Assembly: GCF_000143145.1 (NCBI RefSeq)
Contig: NC_014313.1
Location: 1,612,001-1,676,000 of the forward strand
DNA length: 64,000 nt
Origin: Hyphomicrobium denitrificans ATCC 51888
Lineage (GTDB): Bacteria > Pseudomonadota > Alphaproteobacteria > Rhizobiales > Hyphomicrobiaceae
Reading direction: 5' to 3'
Position 1 is the first letter of the stretch; each line of letters starts with the position of its first letter. Shown here piece after piece: positions 33,187 through 42,800 of the stretch. The translations under genes and the position numbers were made by a program. Under the pieces are notes generated by a model. That model saw only the letters and a list, made by a program, of their open reading frames with translations, was not told the DNA's origin and did no database searches.

Positions 33187-35196
33187 ATGACCAAAGCCCA
33201 GACGAAGGCGGTGACGTCGCCGGCCCCTAGCGTTCGCGATATGGCCAACGCCATCCGCGCGCTCGCCATGGATGCTGTTCAGGCCGCGAATTCCGGGCAT
33301 CCGGGTATGCCGATGGGCATGGCCGACGTTGCGACCGTTCTGTTCACCGAGGCGCTAAAGTTCGATCCGGCGGTTCCGGGCTGGGCCAATCGCGACCGTT
33401 TCGTTCTTTCCGCCGGCCACGGCTCGATGCTGCTCTATGCGCTGCTGCATCTGACTGGCTATCCCGGCATGACGATCGAGGAGTTGAAGAACTTCCGGCA
33501 GTTCGGCTCCAAGACGGCCGGACATCCGGAATATGGCCATGCCCCCGGCATCGAGACGACCACCGGTCCGCTGGGGCAGGGCCTCGCCAACGCCGTCGGC
33601 ATCGCGCTGTCGGAGCGTTTGCTTGCGGCGCGCGTCGGCAACGATCTCATCGACTACCATACTTACGTGATCGCCGGTGACGGCTGCCTCATGGAAGGCA
33701 TCAGTCAGGAAGCGATCTCGCTCGCGGGGCATCTGAAGCTCGGCAAGCTGATCGTTCTCTGGGACGACAACTCGATTTCGATCGACGGCGCGACGAGCCT
33801 TGCCGTCTCCGACAACGAGCTTGAACGCTTCGCGGCGTCGGGCTGGAACACCGCACGCGTCGACGGTCATGATCCGGCGGCGATCGCAGCCGCGATCAAG
33901 GCGGCGAAGGGCGATAGCTCGCGTCCGTGGCTGATCGCATGCAAAACCGTCATCGGTTACGGCGCGCCGAACAAGGCCGGCAAATCCTCCGCACACGGCG
34001 AACCGCTCGGCGGCGAGGAAATCAAGGCAACGCGCGAGCGTCTCGATTGGCCGTATCAGCCGTTCGACGTGCCCGATCACATCCTGTCGGCATGGCGTGC
34101 AGTCGGAAGCCGCGGCGCGAAAACATATGCCGATTGGGCGAAGCGTCTTTCGGGCGCCAACGCCGAAGCAAAGGCACTGATCAGCGGGCGAAAGCTCGAC
34201 ACGGCGCTTGCGTCCGCGATTGCGGCTGCGAAGACTGCATTCGCCGCCGACGCAACCAAGCGTGCAACGCGTGTCTGGTCGCAATTGACGCTGGAACATT
34301 TGGTTCCGGCGCTGCCTGAACTCGTCGGCGGCTCCGCCGATCTCACCGGATCGAACCTCACCAAGACGAAGGCTCAAGTCTCGATCACGCCCGAGAACTT
34401 TGCGGGCAATTACGTCCACTACGGCGTGCGCGAGCACGGCATGGCGGCGGCCATGAACGGCATCGCGCTGTCGGGCTCTTTCATTCCGTATGGCGGCACG
34501 TTCCTCGTCTTCACCGACTATTGCCGCCCCTCGATCCGCCTGTCGGCATTGATGGAGCAGCGCGTCGTCTACGTCATGACGCACGATTCCATCGGGCTCG
34601 GCGAAGATGGTCCGACGCATCAGCCGGTCGAGCACCTGAGCGCGTTGCGCGCCATTCCGAACCTCAACGTCTTCCGCCCCGCAGACGGCATCGAAACGGC
34701 CGAGTGCTGGGAGCTTGCGATCGCGGCGAAGAAGACGCCTTCGATCCTGGCGCTGTCGCGGCAGGCCGTTCCGAACCTGCGGAGCGACGGGCCGGAGAAC
34801 CAGAGCGCGAAAGGCGCTTACGTCGTCAAGGCGTCCGAAGGCGCGCGAGACGTGACGCTGATCGCAACGGGATCGGAAGTCGGCGTTGCGATCGAGGCGG
34901 CGGCGGCGCTCGCGAAGAACGGAGTTTCGGCTGCGGTGGTCTCGATGCCGTCGTTCGAATTGTTCCGCGCGCAGCCTGAGAGCTATCGCAACAGCGTGCT
35001 CGGAGAAGCACCGCGCGTCGCCATCGAAGCGGGCGTTGCGCAGTCCTGGTACGAGTGGCTGAGACCTTCGGACAAGTTCGTCGGAATGCCGGGATTCGGT
35101 GCGTCGGCTCCGGCTGCGAAGCTGTTCCAGCATTTCGGCATCACCGCCGCGCACGTTGCCGACATCGCGCAGGCGCTCGCCAAAAAAGCGAACTAG
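33187..35196 (+). CDS. tkt: Transketolase
   Basis: 669 residues, full family length. Typical motifs are [20 protein letters not shown], the thiamine diphosphate motif ([20 protein letters not shown] ... [10 protein letters not shown]) and the pyrimidine domain segment [20 protein letters not shown] with catalytic residues. It interconverts sugar phosphates in the pentose phosphate pathway or Calvin-type cycles. It precedes pgk by about 48 bases and the two may be cotranscribed; carbon assimilation is a plausible joint role. Confidence 0.96.
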   Translation: MTKAQTKAVTSPAPSVRDMANAIRALAMDAVQAANSGHPGMPMGMADVATVLFTEALKFDPAVPGWANRDRFVLSAGHGSMLLYALLHLTGYPGMTIEELKNFRQFGSKTAGHPEYGHAPGIETTTGPLGQGLANAVGIALSERLLAARVGNDLIDYHTYVIAGDGCLMEGISQEAISLAGHLKLGKLIVLWDDNSISIDGATSLAVSDNELERFAASGWNTARVDGHDPAAIAAAIKAAKGDSSRPWLIACKTVIGYGAPNKAGKSSAHGEPLGGEEIKATRERLDWPYQPFDVPDHILSAWRAVGSRGAKTYADWAKRLSGANAEAKALISGRKLDTALASAIAAAKTAFAADATKRATRVWSQLTLEHLVPALPELVGGSADLTGSNLTKTKAQVSITPENFAGNYVHYGVREHGMAAAMNGIALSGSFIPYGGTFLVFTDYCRPSIRLSALMEQRVVYVMTHDSIGLGEDGPTHQPVEHLSALRAIPNLNVFRPADGIETAECWELAIAAKKTPSILALSRQAVPNLRSDGPENQSAKGAYVVKASEGARDVTLIATGSEVGVAIEAAAALAKNGVSAAVVSMPSFELFRAQPESYRNSVLGEAPRVAIEAGVAQSWYEWLRPSDKFVGMPGFGASAPAAKLFQHFGITAAHVADIAQALAKKAN

Positions 35197-35243
35197 GTGC
35201 GGCGCGTGACGCGCGCTGCTGCTCAAAGGTACCGGTACAAGGC

Positions 35244-36440
35244 ATGAATCTGGACAAGCTGAAGACTACGGACGGCATCGACGTCGCGGGAAAGCGCGTG
35301 ATCGTGCGCGCCGATCTCAACGTGCCGATCAAGAACGGCAAGGTGACCGATGCGACGCGTCTCGAACGCGTGGTTCCGGGCCTCAAGGCGTTGAGCGATC
35401 GCGGCGCGAAGGTCATCGTGATCTCGCATTTCGGACGGCCCAAGGGCGTTGATCCGGAGCTGTCGCTTCGTCCCGTCGCGCAGACGCTGCAGGACCTGCT
35501 CGGGCGGCCCGTGAAATTCGGCGAGGATTCCATTGGCGCGGCCGCCGAAGCGGCGGTTCAATCGCTGTCGAATGGCGACATCGCCGTGCTCGAGAACCTT
35601 CGCTTTCATAAGGGCGAGGAAAAGAACGATCCTGAATTCGCGAGCGCGCTCGCGAAGCTCGGCGATGTGTTCGTCGGCGATGCGTTCTCGTGCTCTCATC
35701 GCGCACACGCCTCGACCGAGGGCATTACACATCATCTTCCGTCCTACGCCGGGCCGCTGCTGATGGAAGAGATCAACGCGCTGCGCACGGCACTCGAAAA
35801 ACCGCAGCGTCCGACGGCAGCGCTCGTCGGCGGCGCCAAGGTCTCGACGAAAATTCCGGTGCTGACGAACCTTGTCGCGAAGGTCGACAAGTTGATCATC
35901 GGCGGAGGTATGGCCAACACATTCCTGCAGGCGGCCGGAACCAACGTCGGCAAATCGCTTGCCGAGCCCGAGTTTGCGGAAACGGCTCGCGAGATTCTCG
36001 CGAAGGCCAAGGAGAAGGGCTGCGAGATCGTCCTGCCCGTCGACGCCGTGATCGCGCGCGAGTTCAAGGAAGGCGCGGCAAGCGAGGTCGTTGCAATCGA
36101 CGATGTGCCGGCGGACGCGATGATTTTGGATGTCGGGCCGAAATCGGTCGCGCATGTAACGGACGTGCTCGCGGGAACGAAGACCTTGCTCTGGAATGGT
36201 CCGATGGGAGCGTTCGAGATTTCGCCTTTCGGCGACGGGACGTTTGCCGTTGCACGCGCGGCTGCATCGCTGACGAAGGCTGGCAAACTTGTTTCGGTCG
36301 CGGGCGGCGGGGATACCGTCGCGGCGCTGAACGCCGCAAATGTCACGGACGAGTTTACGTACGTCTCCACGGCCGGTGGCGCGTTCCTCGAATGGCTCGA
36401 AGGACGAGAGTTGCCAGGTATCGCAGCGCTGGCGCGCTGA
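35244..36440 (+). CDS. pgk: Phosphoglycerate kinase
   Basis: 398 residues from the ATG at 35244 ([20 protein letters not shown]); the open frame extends upstream into tkt but is non-coding there. Motifs include [46 protein letters not shown] and the nucleotide-binding end [18 protein letters not shown] sequence. It makes ATP from 1,3-bisphosphoglycerate in glycolysis or runs in reverse. The tkt-pgk order is common in alphaproteobacteria, often with gap between them; gap is not in this window. Confidence 0.96.
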   Translation: MNLDKLKTTDGIDVAGKRVIVRADLNVPIKNGKVTDATRLERVVPGLKALSDRGAKVIVISHFGRPKGVDPELSLRPVAQTLQDLLGRPVKFGEDSIGAAAEAAVQSLSNGDIAVLENLRFHKGEEKNDPEFASALAKLGDVFVGDAFSCSHRAHASTEGITHHLPSYAGPLLMEEINALRTALEKPQRPTAALVGGAKVSTKIPVLTNLVAKVDKLIIGGGMANTFLQAAGTNVGKSLAEPEFAETAREILAKAKEKGCEIVLPVDAVIAREFKEGAASEVVAIDDVPADAMILDVGPKSVAHVTDVLAGTKTLLWNGPMGAFEISPFGDGTFAVARAAASLTKAGKLVSVAGGGDTVAALNAANVTDEFTYVSTAGGAFLEWLEGRELPGIAALAR

Positions 36441-36480
36441 CCAAAGCAGAGCGAACTGCACGGCGAGGTAGATCGATAGA

Positions 36481-37278
36481 ATGTTTGCAGATGCGCACAT
36501 CTACATTGGCGTTGCTCTTGCCGGGCTCGCAAGCTTCCTGTCGCCGTGCGTGCTGCCGCTGGTCCCGCCCTATCTCGGATATATCGGCGGCACGACGCTC
36601 GATCAGCTGACGGGAGAGGATGAGGTCGACCGCCGCGTGTGGGGCAGGGTCGTCGTATCTTCGATGTTTTTCGTTCTGGGGTTCACGACCGTCTTCGTGG
36701 CGCTTGGCGCGGGAGCCAGCACGGTCGGACAGGTGATGCTGTCCTATCGCGCCGAGCTTGGAACGATCGCGGGTATCATCATCCTGCTGTTCGGATTGCA
36801 TTTCCTCGGTGTGTTCCGAATTCCGTTGCTCTACAGCGAGGCGCGCTATTCGCACGCCGCCGAAGAAGCGAGCTTCATCAGCGCCTACGTCATGGGCCTC
36901 GCGTTCGCGTTCGGATGGACACCGTGCATCGGTCCGGTGCTTGCAACGGTGCTGACGCTGGCCGCGAGCGAGACGAGCCTCTGGGCCGGTGTGAAACTGC
37001 TGTTCGCCTACTCGCTGGGCCTCGGCGTGCCGTTCGTTCTTGCGGCCATCGCGATCCGGCCGTTCCTCGGCTTCATGAAGCGCTTCAAAAAGCACTTCAC
37101 GACGCTGGAGAGGATCATGGGTCTGCTGCTGATCGCGATGGGCCTGCTTTTCATCTTCGGCGCGCAGAACTGGTTCAGCCAGTGGATGCTCGAAAACTTC
37201 CCGGGCCTCGCCAAGATTGAATCGCTCGTCACACCGGCCGGTCTTGAAGGCCAGATCCTTCAGAAAGGAACGCCCTGA
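36481..37278 (+). CDS. ccdA: Cytochrome c biogenesis protein, CcdA family
   Basis: 265 residues with six transmembrane segments. The two reactive Cys lie in LSPCVLPLVPPYLGYIGGT (segment 1) and WTPCIGPVLATVLTLAAS (segment 4). CcdA passes reductant from cytoplasmic thioredoxin to periplasmic partners for heme c ligation. With XoxG and other c-type cytochromes nearby, this activity is needed, but the gene lies outside the C1 island. It is followed by thiD after 20 bases. Confidence 0.93.
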   Translation: MFADAHIYIGVALAGLASFLSPCVLPLVPPYLGYIGGTTLDQLTGEDEVDRRVWGRVVVSSMFFVLGFTTVFVALGAGASTVGQVMLSYRAELGTIAGIIILLFGLHFLGVFRIPLLYSEARYSHAAEEASFISAYVMGLAFAFGWTPCIGPVLATVLTLAASETSLWAGVKLLFAYSLGLGVPFVLAAIAIRPFLGFMKRFKKHFTTLERIMGLLLIAMGLLFIFGAQNWFSQWMLENFPGLAKIESLVTPAGLEGQILQKGTP

Positions 37279-37298
37279 GCGCGGAGCCTACAGCACCG

Positions 37299-38126
37299 AT
37301 GGCTCCCACAGCGCCGCCGATCGCGCTTACCATTGCGGGCTCCGATCCGTCGGGCGGCGCGGGCATTCAGGCTGATCTGAAAACCTTCTCGGCGTTCGGC
37401 GTTTACGGCGCGTCGGTCATCACCGCACTTACGGCGCAAAATACGACGGGCGTTTCGGGCGTGCTCGGGATTGCGCCCGATTTCATCGCCGCTCAGTTCC
37501 GCTCGGTCGCTTCGGACCTTTCTGTTTCAGCAGCCAAGACCGGCATGCTGGGCGATGCGGCAACAGTCGAGATCGTGACGCGGCTGCTTTCCGAAATCCC
37601 ATCCGTGCCGGTGGTCGTCGATCCGGTGATGGTCGCGACGAGCGGGGACGTTCTGCTCGCGCCAGACGCGATCGATGCCATCCAGCAATTGCTCATTCCG
37701 CGAGCGTTCCTGATCACGCCGAACATTCCCGAGGCTGCAAAACTGCTCGGAGGCTCGGACGCCGAAACGGAAGCGGACATGCGCCGCGATGCCGAGAAGC
37801 TGATGCAATTCGGATGCGGCGCCGTTCTGCTCAAAGGCGGCCATGCAAGCGGCGCGGAGGCGGTCGACATTCTTTTCGACGGCGCGACGCATCATGTTTT
37901 GCGGCGGCCGTGGGTCGAAACGCGCAACACCCACGGCACGGGCTGCACGCTGTCGGCGGCGATCGTCGCCAATCTCGCGCTTGGACGCCGGCTCGAAGAG
38001 TGCGTTGCGCGGGCCAAATCGTTCGTCTGGGAGGCGCTCGATGCCGGCCAGCATCGGCGCATCGGCGCAGGCAATGGCCCGGTCGATCATCACTTTGCAC
38101 TGCGAACGCACCGGCACGATCATTGA
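37299..38126 (+). CDS. thiD: Hydroxymethylpyrimidine/phosphomethylpyrimidine kinase
   Basis: 275 residues. Motifs are IALTIAGSDPSGGAGIQADL and KTFSAFGVYGASVITALTAQ at the N-terminus, VVVDPVMVATSGDVLL, and NTHGTGCTLSAAIVANLALG with the anion-hole Gly-Thr-Gly-Cys. It phosphorylates hydroxymethylpyrimidine twice for thiamine synthesis. No other thi gene is in the window; its position behind ccdA is probably incidental. Confidence 0.94.
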   Translation: MAPTAPPIALTIAGSDPSGGAGIQADLKTFSAFGVYGASVITALTAQNTTGVSGVLGIAPDFIAAQFRSVASDLSVSAAKTGMLGDAATVEIVTRLLSEIPSVPVVVDPVMVATSGDVLLAPDAIDAIQQLLIPRAFLITPNIPEAAKLLGGSDAETEADMRRDAEKLMQFGCGAVLLKGGHASGAEAVDILFDGATHHVLRRPWVETRNTHGTGCTLSAAIVANLALGRRLEECVARAKSFVWEALDAGQHRRIGAGNGPVDHHFALRTHRHDH

Positions 38127-38519
38127 TCTGCGATGCACTCTGCGCCAGCAATCGTTGCTGCATCGCAGCGGTTGCTGTGGCGTCAAAGCATCGTAGAGAC
38201 AGACTCGTTTTCGTCATTTGTCGTCAAGACTTGCGATGCCGCCTTCACTTTGGCAGCTTGCGCGCGGCTCCGGCACTTGTGGCCGGAAATTATCTCCGGG
38301 GGGAGCGCTAGGCTCGATCCAGAATCTTGGAACGGAGCTTAGCAAAACCGGTCCGCCACTGGCGGGCCGGTTTTTTGTTGCGCTGCTGGCACACGGGCAA
38401 ACTATCTTGCCAGATTGATTCGCGGCTGTTGGAAAGAGGCCTGCGCGAGTGGCGCGGTTCACGTATTGTGGCAGAATACGGCGGGCGCCTTGAAGCGCGC
38501 CTGAGGGGGCCCAATCACG
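38127..38519. other. Intergenic region with possible small RNA and terminator
   Basis: 393 bases between thiD and the FadL-like gene. No protein-like frame with a ribosome site is visible. A strong terminator hairpin lies at 38344-38376, about 220 bases after thiD, so a short independent transcript ending there is possible. The stretch after it should hold the FadL promoter. Confidence 0.45.
38344..38376 (+). terminator. Rho-independent terminator
   Basis: AAAACCGGTCCGCC (38344-38357) and GGCGGGCCGGTTTT (38361-38374) form a long stem around ACT, with one G-T wobble, followed by more T residues. The A-tract on the left also makes it usable on the minus strand. Confidence 0.85.
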
Positions 38520-39752
38520 ATGCCGATCACGCGCGACATGCGGAAATTTTCCTATGCTGGAAGTTTTGCTCTCCTAGCGCTGGGGTTAGGGGCTTCGGCC
38601 GCATCCGCTGGCGGTTTCGATATTCACGAGCAGTCGACCGTGTTCATGGGCTCAGCTTCGGCCGGCTCGGCCGCAGGCGGCAGCCTTGGTTCGATGTTCT
38701 GGAACTCGGCGGCGACGGCACAATTCCCGGGGCTCAATTCGGAATCGTCCTACACGCTCGTTCTGCCCTACGGAAATATCGACATCACCGGATCGCCACT
38801 TGGTACCGGCAGTAGCGGCAACATCGGCATCGATGCGACCACCAGCTCAAGCTACGGCGCGTATCAGGTCGGGCGCGATCTCTGGGTCGGCATGGCGATC
38901 ACCTCGCCCTTCGGCTTGGCAACGAAGCCTGAGAATACACTCTATCCCGGCTCATACCTGGGCGTGACCACCAAGCTGCTGACGATCAACGCCAACCCGA
39001 CGGTCGCCTACCGCATCGCGCCCGGCATCACCGTCGGCGCCGGCGTCCAGATCGAATGGGCGCAAGGCAAACTGCAATTCCGCGATTCCCCAGACACCAT
39101 CGCACAGTTCGGCGGGACCGACTGGGCATTCGGCGCGACCGCCGGCATTACGCTCGAGCCGACGGCAGGAACGACGATCGGTCTCGGCTATCGCTCGCAG
39201 ATGACGCACGATCTCGATGGCAAGTTCCATTCCCTCAATACCGGCACGCTGCCCTCCATCGGGACGGTCAACCTGCCGGATATCGTGACGCTGAGCTTGC
39301 GGCAGGTCGTGACGCCCACCACCCGCCTGCTTGGCACAGCCCAGTGGTCGAACTGGAGCCGCTTCAAGGATCTTTCGCTTTCGACGCCTTATGGGCCGGG
39401 GCCGTCCGTTGCCGCGAACTGGAATGACGGCTGGTTCTTCTCCGTCGGCGGTGAGTACGATTATTCGTCGAGGCTCACGCTGCGCAGCGGTGTTGCCTAC
39501 GAGATTTCTCCCATTGACGATGCATCGAAGCGGCTGGTTCAGATCCCGGACAACAACCGCGTCTGGCTGAGCATCGGCGCCAGCTATCAATGGAGCGACT
39601 CGATCACGCTCGATGCTGCGTACTCGCACATCTTCATCCAGGATGGCGGCATCGATCTTTACACCGCAAGCCCTGCGAACGTTGGGCCGTTTACCGGCAA
39701 CGTCCAAGCTTCCGTCGATCTGTTTTCGGTCGGTATGCGGACGCGGTGGTAG
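38520..39752 (+). CDS. FadL/OmpP1/TodX family outer-membrane transporter
   Basis: 410 residues. The signal peptide (MRKFSYAGSFALLALGLGAS) ends near ASA, and the mature N-terminus GGFDIHEQSTVFMGSASAGS is the FadL-type plug region. The rest is a beta barrel with alternating patterns (TVAYRIAPGITVGAGVQIEW, TTIGLGYRSQMTHDLDGKFH) ending FSVGMRTRW with the aromatic C-terminus of outer-membrane proteins. It takes up hydrophobic compounds. A terminator follows. Confidence 0.92.
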   Translation: MPITRDMRKFSYAGSFALLALGLGASAASAGGFDIHEQSTVFMGSASAGSAAGGSLGSMFWNSAATAQFPGLNSESSYTLVLPYGNIDITGSPLGTGSSGNIGIDATTSSSYGAYQVGRDLWVGMAITSPFGLATKPENTLYPGSYLGVTTKLLTINANPTVAYRIAPGITVGAGVQIEWAQGKLQFRDSPDTIAQFGGTDWAFGATAGITLEPTAGTTIGLGYRSQMTHDLDGKFHSLNTGTLPSIGTVNLPDIVTLSLRQVVTPTTRLLGTAQWSNWSRFKDLSLSTPYGPGPSVAANWNDGWFFSVGGEYDYSSRLTLRSGVAYEISPIDDASKRLVQIPDNNRVWLSIGASYQWSDSITLDAAYSHIFIQDGGIDLYTASPANVGPFTGNVQASVDLFSVGMRTRW

Positions 39753-39780
39753 GCGGCGTTCGTCATTGAATGATGGCAAT

Positions 39781-39810
39781 AAAAAACCGGGCATCGCGCC
39801 CGGTTTTTTT
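39781..39810. terminator. Bidirectional terminator between convergent genes
   Basis: AAAAAACCGGGC (39781-39792) and GCCCGGTTTTTTT (39798-39810) form a hairpin with A and T tracts on the two sides, as required in both directions. Confidence 0.88.
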
Positions 39811-39830
39811 ATGTGTCGATGGTCGATCCT

Positions 39831-40379
39831 TTACGCGCCGTCATCAACCTTCAGCTCATGGAGCACGCTTTCGAGGACGCCCTCGAGCTTCGTCGCGGCG
39901 GTATCCAGTGCATTGGAGGCGGCGACGGCGCGGTGCGATTGCGCTGCCTGCGACTGGCTCATCGCGTAAAGTTTGCCGGCGTTGCGGGCGATTTCCTCGC
40001 AGCCTTTCGGATCGAACGGATTGGCCTGCAGCGACCACGCGATGTCATGAATATCTTCCGCAGCCTTGAGGATGGCGTGGGTCGGCAAGATGCTTTCATC
40101 GACCGTCGGCCGGGCCATGAGCCTGGCGCGCGTCTCGGCGAGGTCAGCCTTGACGGTTTCGATTTCGGCTTTCAGCTGACCCAGAAGCGCGGGCGGTTCG
40201 CGCAACGAGTTCTGTAGACGCGTGATCGCATCTTCGAGAAGATTGCTGTCGAGACGCCGGGCGCGGCGGCCATGCTCGGCGAGAAACCAGCGGCCGCGCG
40301 CGGTTTCGAGAAGCGTCGCTTCGATCGCGCGATATTCGGTTTCAGCGTCCTCGGCAACCGGTAGAGACAAAGACTGCAT
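39831..40379 (-). CDS. Conserved helical cytoplasmic protein, CheZ-like in layout
   Basis: 182 residues, mostly helical, no signal or membrane segment. It starts MQSLSLPVAEDAETEYRAIE with a phrase RGRWFLAEHGRRARRLDSNL found at the start of some alphaproteobacterial signalling proteins. The middle (KAEIETVKADLAETRARLMA, AAEDIHDIAWSLQANPFDPK) is a helical bundle. The layout resembles CheZ-like phosphatases of Rhizobiales, but I cannot see a catalytic motif with certainty. Function unknown. Confidence 0.65.
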   Translation of the reverse strand: MQSLSLPVAEDAETEYRAIEATLLETARGRWFLAEHGRRARRLDSNLLEDAITRLQNSLREPPALLGQLKAEIETVKADLAETRARLMARPTVDESILPTHAILKAAEDIHDIAWSLQANPFDPKGCEEIARNAGKLYAMSQSQAAQSHRAVAASNALDTAATKLEGVLESVLHELKVDDGA

Positions 40380-40549
40380 CGTCGTTTTGTGCTCCGCAAA
40401 AAAACACTCAACGCATAAGCGATTCTTGTGCGATGAGCAGACTGTGCCTCCCCCGTTCCTAGGGATAAGCGGCGGCGCACAAGACGCCGTCGTAATTTCG
40501 CATCGCCGCTCTATGGTTGAATCGCGTCTGAGTATTTCGGGGATCTCTT

Positions 40550-41758
40550 GTGTCCGTCATCGAAGATAAAGCCGGCGCCTTCGCACTGCCCGTCGCGCTT
40601 TTCTACGGCGCGCTGTTCGTCGTCTACGGCATGTACGTGCCGTTCATGCCGGTCTGGCTCGATTGGAAGGGACTGACAGCGGGCGAGATCAGCGCGGTCA
40701 TTGCGGCTCCGCTGTTCGTGCGCGTGCTCATCACGCCGGCCGTGGCGGTTGTCGCCGATCGCAGCGGTGTGCGTCGCGGTCATCTGATTGCACTCGCATG
40801 GGCGGCACTGGCATTCGTGCTGGTACTGGCCATCGCACCGTCATACTGGGCGATCCTGATTTTCGCGGTCCTGCTGATGGTCAGCAACTCGACGATCATG
40901 CCGTTGATCGACACGATCGCGGTGCAGGGCGCGCGTGCGCGCGGGCTCGATTATGGACGGCTCAGGCTCTGGGGATCGCTGAGCTTCGTCGCGGCGAGTT
41001 TCGCCGGAGGCGTCGCGATTACCGAGTTCGGAGGCGGGGCAGGGATCTGGCTGATTGCGTTCGGCTGCGCGCTGACGTTGATCGCGGCGTATCAGGTGCC
41101 GAGCGTCGGCGGTGCGCCGGGCCCGTCCGCCAACGCTGCGCAACCGTTCTGGAAAATCGCGGAACCGCGCGAACTTCTGGCGCGTCGCGAATTCCGGCTG
41201 TTCCTGATTGCGGCGGGCCTCGCGCAGGCTGCGCACGCGACGTTCTTCACGTTCGGCACGATCATCTGGCAGAAACAGGGGCTATCGGCAGCATGGTGCG
41301 GGACGCTCTGGGCGATCGGCGTTTTCGCGGAAGTTTTGCTTTTCACGTTTTCGGGGCGCGTCGCGGCAAAGTTCGGCGCAGTCCGACTGATCGCGATTGC
41401 GGGGCTCGCATCCATTGTGCGGTGGCTGACGCTGGCCAGCGATCCGTCGCTTGCGATCCTTGTGCCGCTGCAACTCCTGCATGGCGTGACCTACGGCGCG
41501 TCGCACATCGGGGCGATGCACTTCATTCACGACGCCGTTCCGCGCGACCGAGCTGCGAGTGCGCAGGCTCTCTATGCGACGGTATCCGCGGGGGTTGCGA
41601 TGGGCGTCGCAACGCTGATCGCCGGTTATTTCTACGCAGAGGCCGGTCCGCTTTCCTATGTCGCGATGGCGGTCATCGCGGCGGTGTCTCTCGGCGCAGC
41701 CGTGCGGCTGATGCAAACGTGGAATGGCGGTGTGCTGATCGTGCGGGAGGCGTCGTAA
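40550..41758 (+). CDS. MFS transporter, 3-phenylpropionate (HcaT)-like
   Basis: 402 residues from a GTG with about twelve membrane segments. The first loop VPFMPVWLDWKGLTAGEISA and LVVVADRSGVRRGH-like stretch (VAVVADRSGVRRGHLIALAW), the phrase GRLRLWGSLSFVAASFAGGV and the final helices match the MFS_1_like / PPP subfamily (HcaT/YcaD type). The substrate cannot be deduced. It ends three bases before the convergent epimerase gene. Confidence 0.9.
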   Translation: MSVIEDKAGAFALPVALFYGALFVVYGMYVPFMPVWLDWKGLTAGEISAVIAAPLFVRVLITPAVAVVADRSGVRRGHLIALAWAALAFVLVLAIAPSYWAILIFAVLLMVSNSTIMPLIDTIAVQGARARGLDYGRLRLWGSLSFVAASFAGGVAITEFGGGAGIWLIAFGCALTLIAAYQVPSVGGAPGPSANAAQPFWKIAEPRELLARREFRLFLIAAGLAQAAHATFFTFGTIIWQKQGLSAAWCGTLWAIGVFAEVLLFTFSGRVAAKFGAVRLIAIAGLASIVRWLTLASDPSLAILVPLQLLHGVTYGASHIGAMHFIHDAVPRDRAASAQALYATVSAGVAMGVATLIAGYFYAEAGPLSYVAMAVIAAVSLGAAVRLMQTWNGGVLIVREAS

Positions 41759-41761
41759 ACG

Positions 41762-42739
41762 TCAGCCCCAGAGCGACCGCTCGGGCGGCGCAATGCGTCC
41801 GTTCTCGATGTGAATTGGCGGATCGCGATCCCGCGCCAGAAGCAGCGGGCCGTCGAGATCGACCCAATCGGCGTTGCGTGCGAGCAGCATCGCAGGCGCG
41901 ACGGCGAGGGAGGTCGCGACCATCGATCCGATCATCACCTTCAGGCCGAGTTCCTGGGCGGCCTTCTCCAACGCGATGGCACCGGTGAGGCCACCGGCTT
42001 TGTCGAGCTTGATGTTGACCGCATCGTAGAGGCCGTTGAGGCGCGCGAGATCGGCAGCCGTGTGCACGCTTTCGTCGGCGCAGATCGGAACGAGGTGCGT
42101 GACCGAGGCGAGTGCTTCGTCCGCACCGGCCGGCAGCGGCTGCTCGATGACCTCGACGTTGCATTCGGCGGCGACCGCGAGCAGGCCCGGCAGCAATTCC
42201 GGAGTCCAGGCTTCATTGGCATCGACCAGCAGCCGCGCATCGAGCCGCGCCAAACGCACCGCGCGCATGCGGTCGGCATCGCCGGCGCCGCCGAGCTTCA
42301 GTTTCAAGATCGGGAGGCTCAGAGCTGCCACGGCCTTTGCCGCCATCGTCTCCGGCGTGTCGAGGCTGATTGTGTAGGCCGTGTCGACCGCTTCGGGCTC
42401 GGGCAAGTCTGCGAGCGCTGCGACGGTGCGGCCTGTGCGTTTTGCTTCGAGATCCCAGAACGCGCAATCGAGAGCGTTGAGCGCCGCGCCGGGTTTCAAA
42501 ACCCGAGCGAGGTCAGCGTGAGCCTTGATGCTCGATGCCGCGTCGTTGATTTGTGCGAGAACGCTTTCCACCGTCTCGCCGTAGCGCGCGTAGGGTACGG
42601 CCTCGCCACGGCCCGAGACTTGGCCGTCGCGAACAGTCGCGACGACGACGTGCGCGGATGTTTTTGCGCCGCGCGAAATCGTGAAGGCTTCCTTCAGCGG
42701 CCAGACTTCGCTTCGGACTTCAATGGCGAGCGAGGACAT
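41762..42739 (-). CDS. Enolase-superfamily dipeptide epimerase / N-acetyl-glutamate racemase-like
   Basis: 325 residues from MSSLAIEVRSEVWPLKEAFT; an in-frame ATG lies 15 codons upstream (42784). Motifs of the muconate-lactonizing subgroup are present: LKLKLGGAGD (KxK catalytic Lys), LLVDANEAW (Asp), VEVIEQPLPAG (Glu), ICADESVH (Asp/Glu) and VNIKLDKAGGLTGAI (second Lys). Close relatives are L-Ala-D/L-Glu epimerases that recycle murein peptides and DgcA-type N-acetyl-D-Glu racemases; the sequence alone does not separate them. Confidence 0.88.
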   Translation of the reverse strand: MSSLAIEVRSEVWPLKEAFTISRGAKTSAHVVVATVRDGQVSGRGEAVPYARYGETVESVLAQINDAASSIKAHADLARVLKPGAALNALDCAFWDLEAKRTGRTVAALADLPEPEAVDTAYTISLDTPETMAAKAVAALSLPILKLKLGGAGDADRMRAVRLARLDARLLVDANEAWTPELLPGLLAVAAECNVEVIEQPLPAGADEALASVTHLVPICADESVHTAADLARLNGLYDAVNIKLDKAGGLTGAIALEKAAQELGLKVMIGSMVATSLAVAPAMLLARNADWVDLDGPLLLARDRDPPIHIENGRIAPPERSLWG

Positions 42740-42800
42740 CAGCGACAACCGAGGTTGCTGAGTTGAAACGCATGTCCGCAGCAATCACGCTTCTGCGCGA

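Noticed and set aside
33355..35226. Long open frame antisense to transketolase (about 620 codons)
   Set aside because: Composition is Arg/Asp-rich without domain character and lies fully opposite a highly conserved gene. Such frames arise from GC-rich codon usage.
35223..36500. Long antisense frame opposite pgk
   Set aside because: No ribosome site or recognisable domain, and pgk is unambiguous on the other strand.
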